Shown: positions 10,356 through 23,787, numbered from the stretch's first letter. The stretch: 64,000 bases of DNA from Lasiosphaeris hirsuta (GCA_030549175.1 JAUKUA010000004.1:3534001-3598000), one strand, 5' to 3'. Numbers and translations are program-made. The notes: generated by a model from the letters alone, not told the origin.

Positions 10356-11486
10356 AAGCGGCGGTGGCTGTTGTGCTGTGTGGTGGTTTGTTGGTGTGGA
10401 GGGGCGGTGAAAAGGGGTTGAGGGAATGCCAAGAGGTGGTGATGATATCCAGGGCCCAGCAGGGCCTATGGGCCTTGATGGAGATGAGAGGGGAACACGA
10501 AACTTTCACCTGTAGAGAACGATCGCACTTGCCGCCCAGGAAGGGTGCTGGTGCCACAAAGGGATCACCAATCCAGGGGTAATTGACCTGTTTACACGGT
10601 ACGTTTCACAGATATCGAGACATAAGAAGCCGCTTCCGAGTTATTTCAGCTCCCTTATTGTATAACAGGGACACCTATTACGACTTATCAAACCCATCCA
10701 TCCTCTCCCTGCAACGCCCGCCGGCTCTTCCCATTACCCCCTTAGAGGAACTAACTGATACCTCTCCGGTCGAACCAAACTCCGAAAAATAAGAATGATA
10801 GCGAGTTTGAGGAAGTGAGGGTATCTTGTGCTCCCAGGCAGCAATCGGTCCGCCGTTTCATAGACACCGTAAAACTCACACTTCTCAACCTCAAAGACTA
10901 AAGAGCAGAAGAAACGCATATTTCAATGCAGGAAGGCACGCAAGCCAATCAAATCCACCCTCATCAGACAAACCACAAAACGCTCCGTATGAGAACTACA
11001 CCGTGGCAACAAGCCCAGGCGGATGTGATTTCATGTCCTATCCGATCCGATCTGATGTGACCCACCCGTCCAGTCAGGTCTAACTCGAAAACGCAGACCA
11101 GGCCGGCGACACCAGCAGATCCCGCAATGAATAAGTAAAAAAGTAGAAAATAGGAATCATCCCGAGCCGTTTCAAAGCAGAAGATGGGGACTATCCCGTT
11201 CCCGTGCAAGTAGAATTCCACAGACGCTCATCATGCCAGGCCGGAAGCAAGAAGATAAAAAACGCCGACTAATAAGTCCCCTTCCCACCTTCCTTCATTC
11301 CTCGCCCCACTCCTTCGTGGTGTGGATGAACCGGATGAGCCATATGAGCCGGATGAACTATGTACAACAGTCGTTTTGAGTGAACCTCTTCCGAATTGAT
11401 TTGTCATTGGGAGATGTAAATCACTCCCATGGCAACAGAGAAAGAAATAAAAGCAGAGATGAAGGAAGTGGTTGGCTGAGGCCAAA
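10356..11486. other. Convergent intergenic region, FYV7 / LIM-RhoGAP
   Basis: Contains the 3' UTRs of two converging genes. Nothing else is recognisable; the short open frames on both strands look random. Confidence 0.55.
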
Positions 11487-14400
11487 TCATGCCTCACCGA
11501 AGATGGTGTGGCTGTTCTCGATAAGGAACTGGACCGCGAGATTCTTTGCGTGCATATCCGTCATTTCCTTTTCGAGGCTATGGTCTCGCATAATAGTAGG
11601 CGCAAAAACAACGGCCAGGTTCTTCGGAGACATCTATTCAAACACCCGTTAGATATCTCAACACCAGCTGGGCCTTCGGGGGCTATGACATACCAAGTTC
11701 TCCCGCTCTCTGCTGGCCACCCGCACCAGATGGAACATGAGGAATTCGAGGCAGTCACGGTGCTTAGGAGGGAGCATGTTGACTGTCCTGCTTAGGTGTG
11801 CGCATCGTTCCTGGTCGTTTTGGATCACTGCTGGACAAGATTAGCAACGGCTGAATAACAGTATATACACACGGATTTAACTCACTGTTGGACTCTAGCA
11901 CACGCTCATAGACATCGTAGGTAAGCAGAGGGGTAGGAAGCTTGCGGAAGTACTGCTTCAGCACGCTGGTGACGGCTGTGATGTCAAGGACTGGGTCCGA
12001 AATATCGAAATCCTCGTTCTTGTCAAAACCGTCCTGGATCATTCTGACCTGCGAGTTACCACCTGTTTTTCTGTAGATACCCTCGACATCCATGCCGCGT
12101 AGCTCCACCTCTTCGATGCAGCGAGTGACAACGCTAGGAATTTGACGACGCTCATAGTCGGCGCGCTCGACCAGGTCTGAGCCAAAGAGGGTGGTTGGTG
12201 CCTCAGCGATGGTAGGAGTCGAGACATTGGGCACAGACATAGACTTGGGCATGGTACCCTTCTTGCTGAAGAAGCCAAAGCCTTGGCGCTGGTTTTCGGT
12301 GTTGACACGGTTCGGGCCGCCGAGGCCAGGTGGGGCCTGCGGCAGCACCGGGGCTTCTACTTGGGAGACTGTCATGTTGTAGGGAAGTCCAATGCTCTCG
12401 CCAGTCAGTCCTTGATATCCCTGGGGGCGGTTCTGGTCTTGCTGGGCAAAGGCGACAGCTGCGCGGTTGATGCCCTTGGTGATGTTGTGCGCAACCTTGC
12501 TAGATCCCTTCTTCCAATTGAATTTCTTGACTTGACCCTTCCGAATGTTGACAACAGTGGGGCCCTCGACAATGGGGTCCTCCCCGTCGGTGCCGATCAT
12601 CGTTGTGCCCGTCTGCATGCTAGACGAGTCCAAGTTGTTGACCGACGCGCTCGACACGCCCTTGGTGTGGCTGTAAATACCCAGGCCGTTGGGTGATCGA
12701 AGATCGCCAGTGTTGATTTGCTGCTTGAACCGCTCTTGGATTTGGTGGGTCAAGTCGTTGTTGAGGTCGGCCAGCTGTGCATTCTTGGACGAAAGCTGCT
12801 CGAACTCGAGGAGTGCGCGGTCTCGGTCGGCAATGATTTGGATCTTCTCCTCCATCAGCTCATTCCGCTCGGCGTGCATTTGCTCGAGCTGGGCGCCCAA
12901 GGTGTGCTTGACACTGTCGAGTTTTTGGACAAAGTCTTTGATGGCCGAGTCCTCGAGCTCGTGCGGGTCAAAGGGCTCATTGGTCTTTTTGGCGCGCTCT
13001 ACATAGCCGGCCAAAATCTCGAGCTGGCGAATCATGATCTCGGTTTGAGTATCAAGCACAGAAACCGTCTTTCGCTTTTCGATCAGCCTCTTGTTAAGAT
13101 TTTTCAGATCCTTTTCAGTGTTGTAGTGACGTTCAAGTTCTGCGACGCGGTTCTCAGAGTTTCTAAGTTGGCGCTTTAGGAAAGCTGGGTCGTCGTGCAC
13201 AGTGCCAGAAATGGAGATGGGACTGCTGATTTCGTGGCCGTGGCTGCCAGTGGGATCTTCTGCAATTGGGGTTCTGGGCCAGCGGGGCGACGTTGTCCCT
13301 CTAGTCGTCTCGCTCACGCTTCTGCTGTGGCCGATTCTGTTGCTGTGGTTGTTACCGACCTCCATACTATTGTTTCGCCCGTGACGAACAGCGTTGGACA
13401 CACGCCGCAGAATCGACGAAGAGCCCTCATCCGTGCCCAGGATCCTGGCCATGTCCTCGTCCATGCTGAAGTCTCCGCCTGCACTCCAACGAGGTAGCTT
13501 GGGCGACTGCTTCGGCTCTGCCAGCCCGTTATTCGAGCCCGCGTCCTTGGCTGCTTGGTTGGCAACTTGGTGGATGACTTGGCTGCCACCCTGGTTGGCG
13601 CCCTGACTGGCAACCTGGATGGGGGTGGGGGTGGTGCCCGCGGCTGCATGTAAGTGTCACTCATCTTGGTCTCGGGCAGGTTGGGTCGAGGCGGCGCAAG
13701 ATCGTCAGAAGCAGCTAGCTGTGCAGCAGAGCCTGGAGGCTTTCCGTTCACTGACGAACGTTGCGTTAGGGTACGAGTACCTTGTGGTGTACCAGGGTGG
13801 CCGTCAAACTCACGATTTCGAGACGCGCTAGGGGGGAGCTCCTTCCGCACAATGGGTTTAGCCCCCGTCGTTTCCGACGAACGGCCCGACGCCGCCGATT
13901 CTAGCGACGGTCGAATCTCGTCCTCGTCTCTCGACCGCAAATCCTGTGATGATCTCGGCGTCGCGTTCCGATCTGCTGCGGTGAGCAGCGGCGGCGATTC
14001 TGTGAGTCCAGCGCCCGGCACCACATTCTTACGTTGCGACCCGTTGGTACCCTTGCCCGCAGCACTGCTGTCAAGCACGTTGCTTCCCTGCGAGCTGCTC
14101 CTTGTGCTGACTAGCTTCTTGCTCTTCGGCGCGTCTTGCAACTTGAAGTCGTCATTGTTGCTTTGCGCCTTCCCATTCGAAGTCTTTCTCTCCTCTCCAA
14201 CACTCGGCGATGCTCTCACATTTCCATTCCGATCTGTTCTCTTCGATAATTTACGAGTAGGGCGCTCGATCGGTGGGCTTTCGTAGTCCGACGATGCCTG
14301 TCTTCCTTTCTCCTGGAACGCAATATGAGGTGTGGAAGCTTGCGAATCCGACTTCTTGTCGGTAATGGTCGACCTCGACGACGAACCAAAGTATGACTTC

Positions 14401-15497
14401 TCCGTGTTAATGCTCGAGTCTGTATAGGCATCCGTGGCCGAGCCCTGCTGTCCCGCCAGCGACGACGATGTTACTGACGGCGGCGGCATGGGGCTGGGAT
14501 CTAGCGCAACAGGGATGAAGAAGCCATCGGAGTCACCATTGTTAAGGTCACCCGAAATGATGGTCGAGTTGCGGTTGTTCCGATAGCTCTGTGCTGGTGG
14601 AGCTAGCGTCAAATCCTTGAGCTGTTCTGCCGACCTCTCCGGGGAACGATCGGGTCTCGAGCTGCTACGCGAGGACGACTCATTTCTACCACCATATGCA
14701 GCGCGCGGCCGAGGAGACAACTCGGTCGGAGTGTCCGAGTCTGGTGTCACCCGCTCCGTTGAAAAGCCAGTATTTGGAGGGACGGCATTAGGCGGCAGCG
14801 CGGGGAGTGACTTGTCTGTTATCATGGGCGATCCGTCCTTGTCTCGCGACTTCGCTTGTGCTGCCGCCTTAGATTTCTTGCGCCGTCTTGCCATCAAAGA
14901 CTCGTGGCAGTTCATACAGAATATGCCATGGGACGTTCGAGCATAGCGAAGATTCTCGATTTTTCGCTTGCAGTTCCGGCAGCGGAAGCACGTCGCGCAG
15001 AAGGCCTGCTCTCCCGTGAGGATAGCTAGGTCTTCAATCTTGTTTCCACAGGCACTGCAGCTGTAGGTGCAGTTGTTGCAAATGAGGGAGCCATCGCCAA
15101 GCAAGAGGAGATTCGCGTCCGAGTCGAGGAGTGTGTTGCAGGTATTGCAACGGAAGCAATCAAGATGCCACCGATTTCCAGCTGCGCCAGTGTTAGCAGG
15201 AGATATCGCGTCCATACTTCCGCGATGATGAAGCTCGCTTTCGGCGAACCCGCCGCAAGCGGCGCGACTCGCGAGCTGATGCTACGCGACACACAAAACG
15301 GCGGACTGGGGATAATGAGGTTGTTTCTGAGACCTACCAAGCTCGAATGCTTTTCCCTCTTCCAGGATCTGGAAGAAAGACATTGTTAGGGAAAATCAAT
15401 CGGAAACCTAAGACGGAACACCAAGACGTACCTCTCCACAGCCTTTGCATGGGAAGACATCCTCCGGGTCCATGGGACTATCCAGATAGTCATCCAT
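11487..15497 (-). CDS. LIM-domain Rho GTPase-activating protein (Rga1/Rga2 type), with an apparent -1 frame break
   Basis: Predicted GAP for Rho/Cdc42-type GTPases controlling polarised growth. Exons: 15497-15432, 15368-15338, 15181-11886, 11830-11694, 11633-11487; the introns have good GT/AG ends. Residues 17-125 hold two LIM zinc fingers (CKGCGEILEEGKAFELAGNR, WHLDCFRCNTC, then CSACGNKIEDLAILTGEQAF, CFRCRNC). A long Ser/Pro-rich disordered stretch and a coiled coil (SENRVAELERHYNTEKDLKN) follow. The RhoGAP domain starts near residue 1040: arginine finger in GIYRKTGG, then SVLKQYFRKLPTPLLTYDVY and MSPKNLAVVFAPTIMRDH. About 1225 residues are expected, but the exons sum to 3677 nt, one base short of a multiple of three. 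The frame changes at two adjacent C5 runs (13621-13631 on +), between RAPPPPP and VASQGANQ/SPKLPRWSAGGDFSM. This could be an assembly error or a real mutation; an intron is less likely because no good splice pair fits. Confidence 0.85.
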
Positions 15498-18400
15498 GTT
15501 TGTCAAGCGCCAAGGGGGCTCGTGGTGTGTGTTTGTTTGTTCAGCAAGCCACGGAGAAGTGGTTCAAGATGTGGATTGCAAAGAACAAGACCGCATGAAA
15601 GATGGCAGGTGCGGGAAGGACAAGGCGAGGGGTTCTATCGCATCGAAAGAGCGCCTAATTACACGCAGCCTGCGAAGCGGTCTGTGTTCAATGACAAGGG
15701 GCGAGGGGCATCGGGGAAGGCGGCGAATTCGGGAAGGAGTGAGGGAGGACAAAGATCGGGGGGGCCGTATCGCGACCTGTCTGCGGCCGGTGACCGCCGG
15801 TGTGAATGCCGTCGTTCGAAAGGCACCGGACCAGATCCGACTCGTGAACGCAGGCAGCCTGGAAGCAGGGGCTCGCTATTGAATTGGGGATAGGCGCGGC
15901 GACAACAGATTCCTCTTTATACCTCTGGACTTCGAGAGCCAGGAATCGATGGGAGGCGGACGCTCAGGGGAGACTTGGCGGTTTAGGTGAATCGAGAATG
16001 GCACACTGATGATGGATCGCAGGGACGAAAAGACAACCACGCTGACCTGGCTCAGAAAGCACAAAAGCACAAACGAGCTGATTAACCAGATGAAGATACG
16101 CAAGCTGTACGCAATATGCAGGTGCTGAAAAGCGGAAAGGGGGGACTTGAGCGAGGCACGTCTGCCCGATCGTGCTGGACTTCTGACCAAGCTCGTCGAC
16201 GTCGAAGAGGTGGAAAAGACAAGTTGACGCGCGGGCCCTTGGAAGTGCATTTGGCTGCTTCTCCGCTCAGCAATCTAGGGCGACGGGACCGGTCCTTGTC
16301 CGCTGCGCTCCTCTCCCCCATTTTGACCCATTTGGGGACAACCTTCAGTTACCCAGCCAAGAACAGGGGGGAGGGGAGGGGGGCTAGCGAGGGTCCAACC
16401 AGGGGCAGCTCACAGGGGTTGAAGACACTAGCCAATGGCCTGCTTCACCTCACGCCAGCTCGACGTCTCAGTGCCTTCGGCAGCTGTAGTGAGATTCTGT
16501 CTAAACTTACTGCCCCGGCTTGAACCTTCCTCAAAGTGAAGAGGCCCACTTACATGTGTGGATGGAAAGCGGAAGGCAAGAAAGTGGAAGGCATGGGCTG
16601 TATCCGTATTCATTCATCTACCTCGAGTGAATGGGACTGCCTACTGGAGCTGATTGAAGATGTACATGGATGCTTCCGTGGCTTTGTCCGAAGCTGGTGA
16701 ACTGCGCAGCACAGCGCAGCACATAAATACGCACGACATCTGCAGCACATCCTAGCATTCCAGCTTCCAGATGTTACTGGTGTTGAGCAGCGGTGAGCCG
16801 CCTGACTTTTTTGCAACAGAGCTTAGTTCCACACTTAATTTCTTTGTTGTGTTTATCGCAGCAGATTGTAGAAGGCACCGCCTTTCAGGTCTGCACCTGC
16901 ATTTCGGTTATCATGCTTGAGATCCAAAGATTCAATTATCAGAACTTCCGAAGCGTCTTTTCCCTGCTTATGCCCACCTGCTGACCAGTGTCCGATCCGG
17001 CAAATCACACGGTGAGGAAGCGCTGGCCGTTGACTGGTTCGCGAGCTTGACTGACTGCAGGATGAATTGATTGATGACATCTAAAGATGGGCGCGGTGCC
17101 TCGCACCCACATAGTACGATACATGCCACTGCCTGCCACCCACCACGCGAACCGACGGGAGGGTTGAAGCCCTCACAGCCCTCGAAGCCTGGGCAGCCGT
17201 TGGCTGAGGGCCCGCATACAGCCTCTGGGCAAGGGGAGTAGGGGAGAAGGGGCAGCGAATGGCAACAGGAAGCTGTCCTGCGTCAGACACTCGCAGGAAG
17301 CGCAGCCCGCCAACGAAAAGCCCGTCGGAATCCGCCCTGAGCGTGGCGGGCGCCAGCAGCATCGCCGACCATGCGGGGGAATCGCAGCATTCTAACAGAG
17401 CAGGAATAGAAACAGGCCTAAGCTGCCCACCACCTGACGCGCGAGACTTGTGCGGCATTCAATTCGATCGCCTCAGAATTCGGTAATCGAAAGACCATGC
17501 GCGTGGTCGTTGCGGATCACCAACAGATCCACGCTGGGAATCCGCGCTGGGACACGCATCCCAGAGATATTGGACGACGGCGGGATGGCAAACACCTGGC
17601 GATGACATCCCTAACACGGGGCGGCTCAGTGGCTGCAACGTGCGGCATGTTTGTTGGGCCTCCTTCCATCTCCCGCTCTCTCTTGCGAGCTCGAGGTGGA
17701 GGAGAGGGGGGGCCTGTCCATGTGGTTCCCGTACCTGGAAAGCGCCACCTTCGCTCGCTAAGTCTGCGGACTCGGGCGAGTTAATTAAGGTACAGACGCG
17801 CAATCCTTGGGTTCCCCGGTTGATGAACGGGACGAGATGATACCCTCCTCCTCTCATTCACTTGTCAGCAGGCAATAAGGCATCAAGACTCCACGAATTG
17901 AACAAACGCGATGGAAGCGTGTATGTTTCATGTACAGCGGGCCAGCTTGGGCAGGCCTGTGAGACCTCTCGAGGACGCCCAAACACGCCACCGAAACAGG
18001 ATCCTCCGAGGCTCTGTCAGGCTAAAGAATTATCCGCATGACGAAATCCATGGCGGCGATCTCTCCCCTGCCGGGCACGGGCCAAGGCTTCTAGAGCCAA
18101 CGAATTGCTGGCCGTTGGGAAGGGCGAGATAATTTAATAACTAACGGTGTGACGCGATCATTTATCGCCGCCGCCTTGTCATTTTTGGTTGCGGGTAGCC
18201 ATCCTCTCAAAAGATTCCATTCTGGCCACGGCAACCACTTCGCGGTCGTGTTTCAGAAAACTGCCTACTGCAGGCTGGGCTTAGGGGTGAACCGTGATCC
18301 TGGCCACAGCCAACAGTTCCCCTGCCAGCCCCGGTCGCCCATCCCGCGGCCTTGCAGATGGGCCACGGCCACCCCCTCACGCCCTTCACGATTCCTCAGT

Positions 18401-20396
18401 GGGGCACAGATATCGAGACGGCTGCTTGCAGGACGAGCACTTGTTGCTCTCGCTTCTTCCCTCGTTACCAAACATATGTGCCGTACCAGGTGCATGCAGC
18501 AGGTTGGCGAAAGAAGGGGGGATCAAATCATTGTCCCGAAGCTGAGCACCCACTCAGTCCTATTTCGCAAGGCAGCGAGCCTTGAAGGACTAGCTTCTCC
18601 CACAGGTAAGGTCGCCGCTGCGACCTGTGCTCCCGGTCCTTTTGACGTTGTAACCTGCCGCCACGTGTCGTTCCAACCCTCAGGAGGCATCTGGTATCTG
18701 CATCAACACAGTGCCGCAATCCTTCGACGTCTATACTGCGGTAGAACACCTCCCAGATGCAAGAGAAGGCTTCGCCTCTTGGTTGAAACGGCACAAGCTA
18801 CCCAAGAGAACAGCAGCATCGCATTTAGGTGCCATTGCAGAATTGTGTATACGCGAGCTAGCAAGGACACGGCGGAAACTGCCTAATATCCCACAGGATT
18901 GTCTGTTCGCGCAGGACAACCTGGAAATCGCTGATCCAAGGACGATGCAGGAGCCGCTGGGTGGGTATAATAACTGAGAAATATGTCGAGCTAGTTCGCT
19001 TGCTATTCGAAGCATCTCACTTCCAACTTGCCCAATTTGCACTGGACTGCCGCAGTCTCCTGGACCACTGAAAAGGGGTAATCGACATCACACATGTAGT
19101 AAGTCTAGTAAGAAGCAGTGTCTTGTCGTAGCGCTGATACCAGCTGAGCTAGGATCCTCGAGGCTATACAAGGATAGGAAAACAAACTAGGAAATATGTA
19201 CTATACTGTAAGGAAACCTAGTCAACAATTGAGCATGGGGCGTGATGGACTCTGCTTCTCATTCGAGCCCACGGGAGATCACCACGCCCCTGAGATCTGA
19301 GACCCCTTACCACACCATACTAGTACTATCACGTAGTACAAGACTCGCCAGGCAATGTGAGCCGAACGAATAAACCCCGCACTTTTGGGCTGCAAAAGCC
19401 CCGCAGCGTTACAACATGCCGCCTGCCTCACTTGTATCCGTGGTGCTGGGGAATCTCAAGGGTCCAGCGCCGAGGCAGCGCGGAAGCAGGGCTGCGGTAC
19501 CACGCGCAGGGCACAATAAAAAGAAATTATCAGCAAGACAATATCGTGATGTTTATTATGCTCCAAAAGTTTGGCATGTCTGGTAACCACTCAATGGCAA
19601 ATTCAAGTCAGGGAGGGGACATTTGCGAAAGGGACAACAGACATGCATCCCCCCTTTTCAGCTTTCCTCTCCCGGCCTCCTCAAATCCGCATGCAACCGC
19701 CCGCTGCACCAACAAGCCCTCCCAGCATCAATCACTCCACAAAACCATAGACGACAGGGTTCACACACAGGTATGTACGTATCATCAACAAGAAATTCTC
19801 CGAGTATGCAGAGCTCCGGGCCGTAACTCTACTCTACTGTGCTTACCCGCCCGCCCATCAACAGCCGAAATAAATCACCCACATCGCATCCTGCTTCGCA
19901 AGACCAGCACTACATGTACATACACGCGCGTGACACTTGTCCCCTCTTGCAAACGTAAACACACAGCCCACTGAGGGATCCGAAGAATCAAATCAAGCCC
20001 ACACTACGGCGGCGGTGTAATTACAATAGCACGATGCAGTACCATACTTCCCAAAGCCCTCGCCAACAACCAGACCCAAGCAAACCCACACCCACTCAAG
20101 GCAGGCTAGACAACACCAGGGGAAAAAAGAAATATAGGCAAAAATAAAACAAAAACCCCAGGTAGGTGATGGTCTGTCTGTTTTCCCCTTTCTCTCCCCC
20201 ATTAGCCTTTGCCCTCACACCCAAGGAGAAAAATACAAGAAATAAAACCCCTATCACCCTGCCAAAAGACTCACGATAACGCCGCGCTATGGTTCCCCTA
20301 GACCAACAGCCAAGTAACCCCGAATCAGAAAGTACTCGAGAACACACAGTAACCAGACCCTGTGAATAGTAAAACAATTTCCTCTCGCCCATCACC
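15498..20396. other. 4.9 kb intergenic region, RhoGAP promoter side to STU1 3' end
   Basis: The left part must be promoter and 5' leader of the LIM-RhoGAP gene; the right part (about 19600-20396) is the likely 3' UTR of STU1. A G-rich tract lies at 16366-16383. The longest open frames (17081-17458 minus; 18149-18886 plus, which begins with GTG) show no recognisable domain or codon-bias signal. An isolated tRNA A-box-like sequence at 19140-19151 has no matching B box. No gene is supported here. Confidence 0.5.
16366..16383 (+). other. G-rich tract with quadruplex potential
   Basis: G6-A-G4-A-G6 on the plus strand, which can supply four G-runs of three. It lies about 870 bp upstream of the LIM-RhoGAP start codon, on the non-coding side. 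Confidence 0.6.
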
Positions 20397-23300
20397 TCAC
20401 CCTGACGTCGCAACGGAGGCCGCCTGACCTCCATTGACACTGCCACTGCCAACAGACACACTTCCGGGCGTCGCCGTTCCACCCAGCTCTCTCTGCTTCT
20501 TGACAATATAATAGGTAATCAAACTTTTCGGGTCGTCCTTCACCCCCTTCATCGCCTCCCAGAACCTGGCATCACCTACCCTCGCGTGCAGCGCGACACA
20601 CAGCAGCACGGCATCCATCCGCACCGCCGACTCTAGGCTCTCGAGGCAGCGCGCCGTCAGGCCGGCCAGGGTCTCGAGCTCCGAATCGGAGGGTACAAAC
20701 GTGGTCCTGACATCGACCATCTCCTTCAAAACGTGCAGCCCCATGCTCAGCGAGCGGCTAGCCGCGGCATGGATATCCATACCGCCGAGCATGCGTGACA
20801 AGACGATGGCAATCTCCGATGCGTCGCCAAGCGTTACCAGCTCTTCGGCGAGCAGCTCGAGCCCACTCACAATGTGCGTGCGGCCGTCGTAACCCGCACG
20901 GGCGCGCAGGAGGCTCTCGAGGCCACGTGATACGTGCGGCTGGAAGCTGTCGCGCATCTTCTTGAGTAGGAGCTTGATGGTGGCGAGGATCTGTGCCTTC
21001 ACATCCTGCACCTTCTCGGGTGGGATCTGTGTGAGCGGCGACTCGATGTACTCAAAGAGGCCCGAGAGTAGTGCGTCGAACTTATCATCGGTAAATCCGG
21101 CTTTGCTGTCGCGGATGATGCTCTGCAGCTTGCGGAATCCGTGCACGTCAAGGGCCTTTTGCTTGACCTTTGAGATACCGCTGTCGAGCAGGCGCGTATT
21201 TTGCTTGGCTTTCTCAGGAGAGAAGATGGGCGCATCAGGACTGCCGTTGTCATCTTCTGATCGGTGGAGCCTCTGAAGACCGGCCGCATCCTCATTGACC
21301 GGCTTGTCCTCAAGCACGGGTCCTGTGAAGGTTGGTTTGGGTGTCGCCTGGTCGTCGGTAAATGGGTCCTCATAAACCTTAAGTGGTTTTGAAGGCGTTT
21401 CCACTTCTACCGTGACTGGAACAACCTCGACCGCAGGGGCCGAGGGTACTATAGGAGACGCCGTTACTGGCGAGGGCGGGATAGGTGAGAGCGGAGATTC
21501 CGCGACAGGGGGCTTCCTATGGCTTAGAACCGAGGGGATTAACAAGGTAAAATCCTCATGCGCCTTCGACGGGCTAGAGTTTGCATGGGGGCTCGCCGCT
21601 ATCCTTGAAGGGGTAGTGCGAGGGGATGAAGTTGCCTTGATGGCAGCTGTCCTGGACGGGGTTGGGAGGCTCCCTTCACTAGCAGTCGCAACATGGCCCG
21701 GTCTCGTTCTAGGTGCCGTCCGTTTTGGTGATGCTGTGATGGCCTTTGGTGTAACTGCCTTAGTCTTTCGGCTTTCAGGGGGGCTGGCTTGTTCCGCCGA
21801 GGGCCCGTCGTGACCGCGGATAGAGTAGGGTCCTGCCGTTGCCGGTCGGGCGGCTACTTCAGGTCTTCTTTTTGTAGGCCTCATCGGAGCACCGGACAGC
21901 CCACCTGTCGTGCTTCCAAGGGTTGATTCTGGCCGAGTGCGCACTGTGCCGGTGGTAGCAGTCGAGGCAGCCGAGGTGTGAGATGAGCCCGATACCGTCC
22001 TTGCAGGCGAGAAATGGGACATGGCGGAGCCCGGCCGAGCTGGGAGATTCTTGGATGCAGCGGCAGCCTTTTTTTGTGCCAGCATAGTCTCACGCAAACT
22101 GGGCTTAGAGGATCCCATAGTGCTCTTCGACAGACCCAAGCCAGGGCGAACAACCCCCTCGGGCTTTTTAGGAGAGTTGGGGTTGTGGGGGTCGTTCCGG
22201 AGCAGTTTCTGTGCGGTCGCATCCAGTCCGTTCAAGATGGCCTCGGCTCTTGCCGGCCAGATGCCTGAAAATGTCCAGTAGGTCGCCCGCATCTTTTCCC
22301 TGACACCGGGGTTCGGGTCGGCAAGGCCTTTCTTTATGCACTTCTCAACCAGGTCTAAGCTGCCGGAATGCTCCATATGATTCTTATGATGAGCTTCCTT
22401 GTTGAGCAGCGTTTTGAGCCATGCGGTTGCGTAGAGTCTTGGCTGGACGTTCTTGTCTTGGCAGGCCCCCCAAACATGCTGCATGATACGGGCATTATAC
22501 GTGACCCGCCCGATAATGGTATCCACCGTGATGTTGGCTTGTTGGGATGCAATCTTTTTGGTCGCAGCGCAGAGCTTGATGAAGGTCTGCATCAAGAGTT
22601 CGACCATCGGGTCCATTTGCGGGCCATACACTCTCGCCATCTCCTGGATAAGATTGCACCCCTCCTTGGAGAGACTTGTTCTCAGGGAGGTAACGGCCTT
22701 GATGATGCCGTCGAGAAGCCCTCGGAGCCCAGCAAGGAATGGATCCTGGAAGTCTGTCGCGGCATTGCCGACCATGAGCCTTCGTAGTTTTATGATGCTC
22801 TCCTCGCGTTTCAGCCAGTTTTGTTCCGTCTCCCTGCCTTCAAAGTGGAACGCCATATCCCTAAAAATATCGTCCAGCTCGCGTTGAGTATTCACATATG
22901 TGGGCTCAACCTGCTCGGGGCGAGTGTCGAGTAATGGGGTCACAGGGCGCTCAGGGCGCTCAGAAAGGGAGGACACGCTCGCTGCGAAAGACCGGGTTGG
23001 CTGAGATGGCTCATCCTGGGCGTCGGACTGTGATGTGGCCGTAGAAGATGTCGGGATAAGCTCTTTGACGATAGCCTGCTCAATGGCTGCTCGGACTTTG
23101 AAGGTCTTTAGCTGTCTCTTCAAATCTGACTTGGCAGCATTTGGGGCACCTCTGTCTAGTCGTCAGTCTCGATCTGCACATTACGAACTCCTGCTCGACA
23201 TACCGAAATAGTTCAATGACGGTCAGCTTAGCGGCATCGCGGACCATACCGTCAGCGTCCTCAAGTAGCTCCATCAAAATCGGGACGTAGCCACGGAACT

Positions 23301-23787
23301 GTAGCCCGTTCTCTTGGTGCATCTGTAGCAGCCATTGCAAGCTTGCCTCCTTCGCCCTCGGGTTCTTGCCCACCATTGCCGTGTTTCGTACTGATCGTTC
23401 TACCTCGATGGGCGCAGCTGCATACAGGGTAACAAGGGACTGGAGAGCAATGGCGCGGAACTTCTCCTTCTGGTCGCCGAGCTTCTCGATGATGAGCGGC
23501 AAAGTGCGCACAGCCTCCTTTGCTAGATATTTGGGCTCTTGCCGCGATAAGCGAGTGAGCAGGTGGTTGAGAGCCGTGAACCCGGCATTGACGAGCACGG
23601 CGTGCTGGGAGCCCGAGGAAACGCGGAGGGCATCGAAGAGGGGAGCGACGCAGGCATCGGGAACGTTGTGTTGTTTGATGCTGGACTTGAGGGCTGTAAC
23701 GTGGTTGACCTTGGCATCGATTGAGGCATCGGTGCGCAGCATCGCGAGCAGGTCGGTGACCTGCTTTTCCGTCATTTTGTCCGCCAT
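20397..23787 (-). CDS. STU1: CLASP-family microtubule-binding protein STU1
   Basis: STU1/CLASP binds microtubules, promotes their rescue and is essential for bipolar spindle formation. Two exons, 23787-23204 and 23151-20397, are joined across a 52 nt intron (GTATGT ... ACTAGACAG), giving 1112 residues with an exact frame (VIELFR|GAPNAAKSDLKRQ). The N-terminal about 200 residues form a TOG/HEAT array (KFRAIALQSLVTLYAAAPIE, DADGMVRDAAKLTVIELFR). The CLASP_N domain follows at roughly 280-510 (VNTQRELDDIFRDMAFHFEG, WLKREESIIKLRRLM, KCIKKGLADPNPGVREKMRA). A Ser/Pro/Arg-rich, basic linker comes next, as expected for microtubule-lattice binding, then a C-terminal helical region. The alternative upstream codon MADK/MTEK pair leaves a four-residue uncertainty at the start. 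It is divergent from the metallopeptidase gene. Confidence 0.93.

Noticed and set aside
13486..13616. An intron in the LIM-RhoGAP gene to explain the frame change
   Set aside because: Candidate donors there (GTTGCC, GTCAGG) are poor, matching-phase acceptors are non-consensus (for example TTGGAG), and they would delete plausible coding sequence. A one-base change at the C5 runs explains the data more simply.
13760..13800. GTACTC...CCCTAAC...GTCAG in the LIM-RhoGAP exon
   Set aside because: It looks like splice signals but encloses only 30 nt, too short to be removed, and the length is a multiple of three, so nothing needs fixing.
15876..16250. 124-residue minus-strand open frame upstream of the LIM-RhoGAP gene
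   Set aside because: It has a hydrophobic stretch but sits in the likely 5' leader or promoter of the RhoGAP gene and shows no recognised domain.
17081..17458. 125-residue minus-strand open frame in the 4.9 kb gap
   Set aside because: No recognisable motif; both strands are open by chance in this GC-rich stretch.
18149..18886. 245-residue open frame on the plus strand
   Set aside because: It starts with GTG, and its composition is not protein-like beyond a weak hydrophobic start. No domain is recognised and it has no plausible splice partners.
19140..19151. TAGCTCAGCTGG on the minus strand, a perfect-looking tRNA A box
   Set aside because: Downstream sequence (toward 19080) has no B box (GGTTCRANNCC) and no complementary acceptor or D stem, so it is not called as a tRNA gene.
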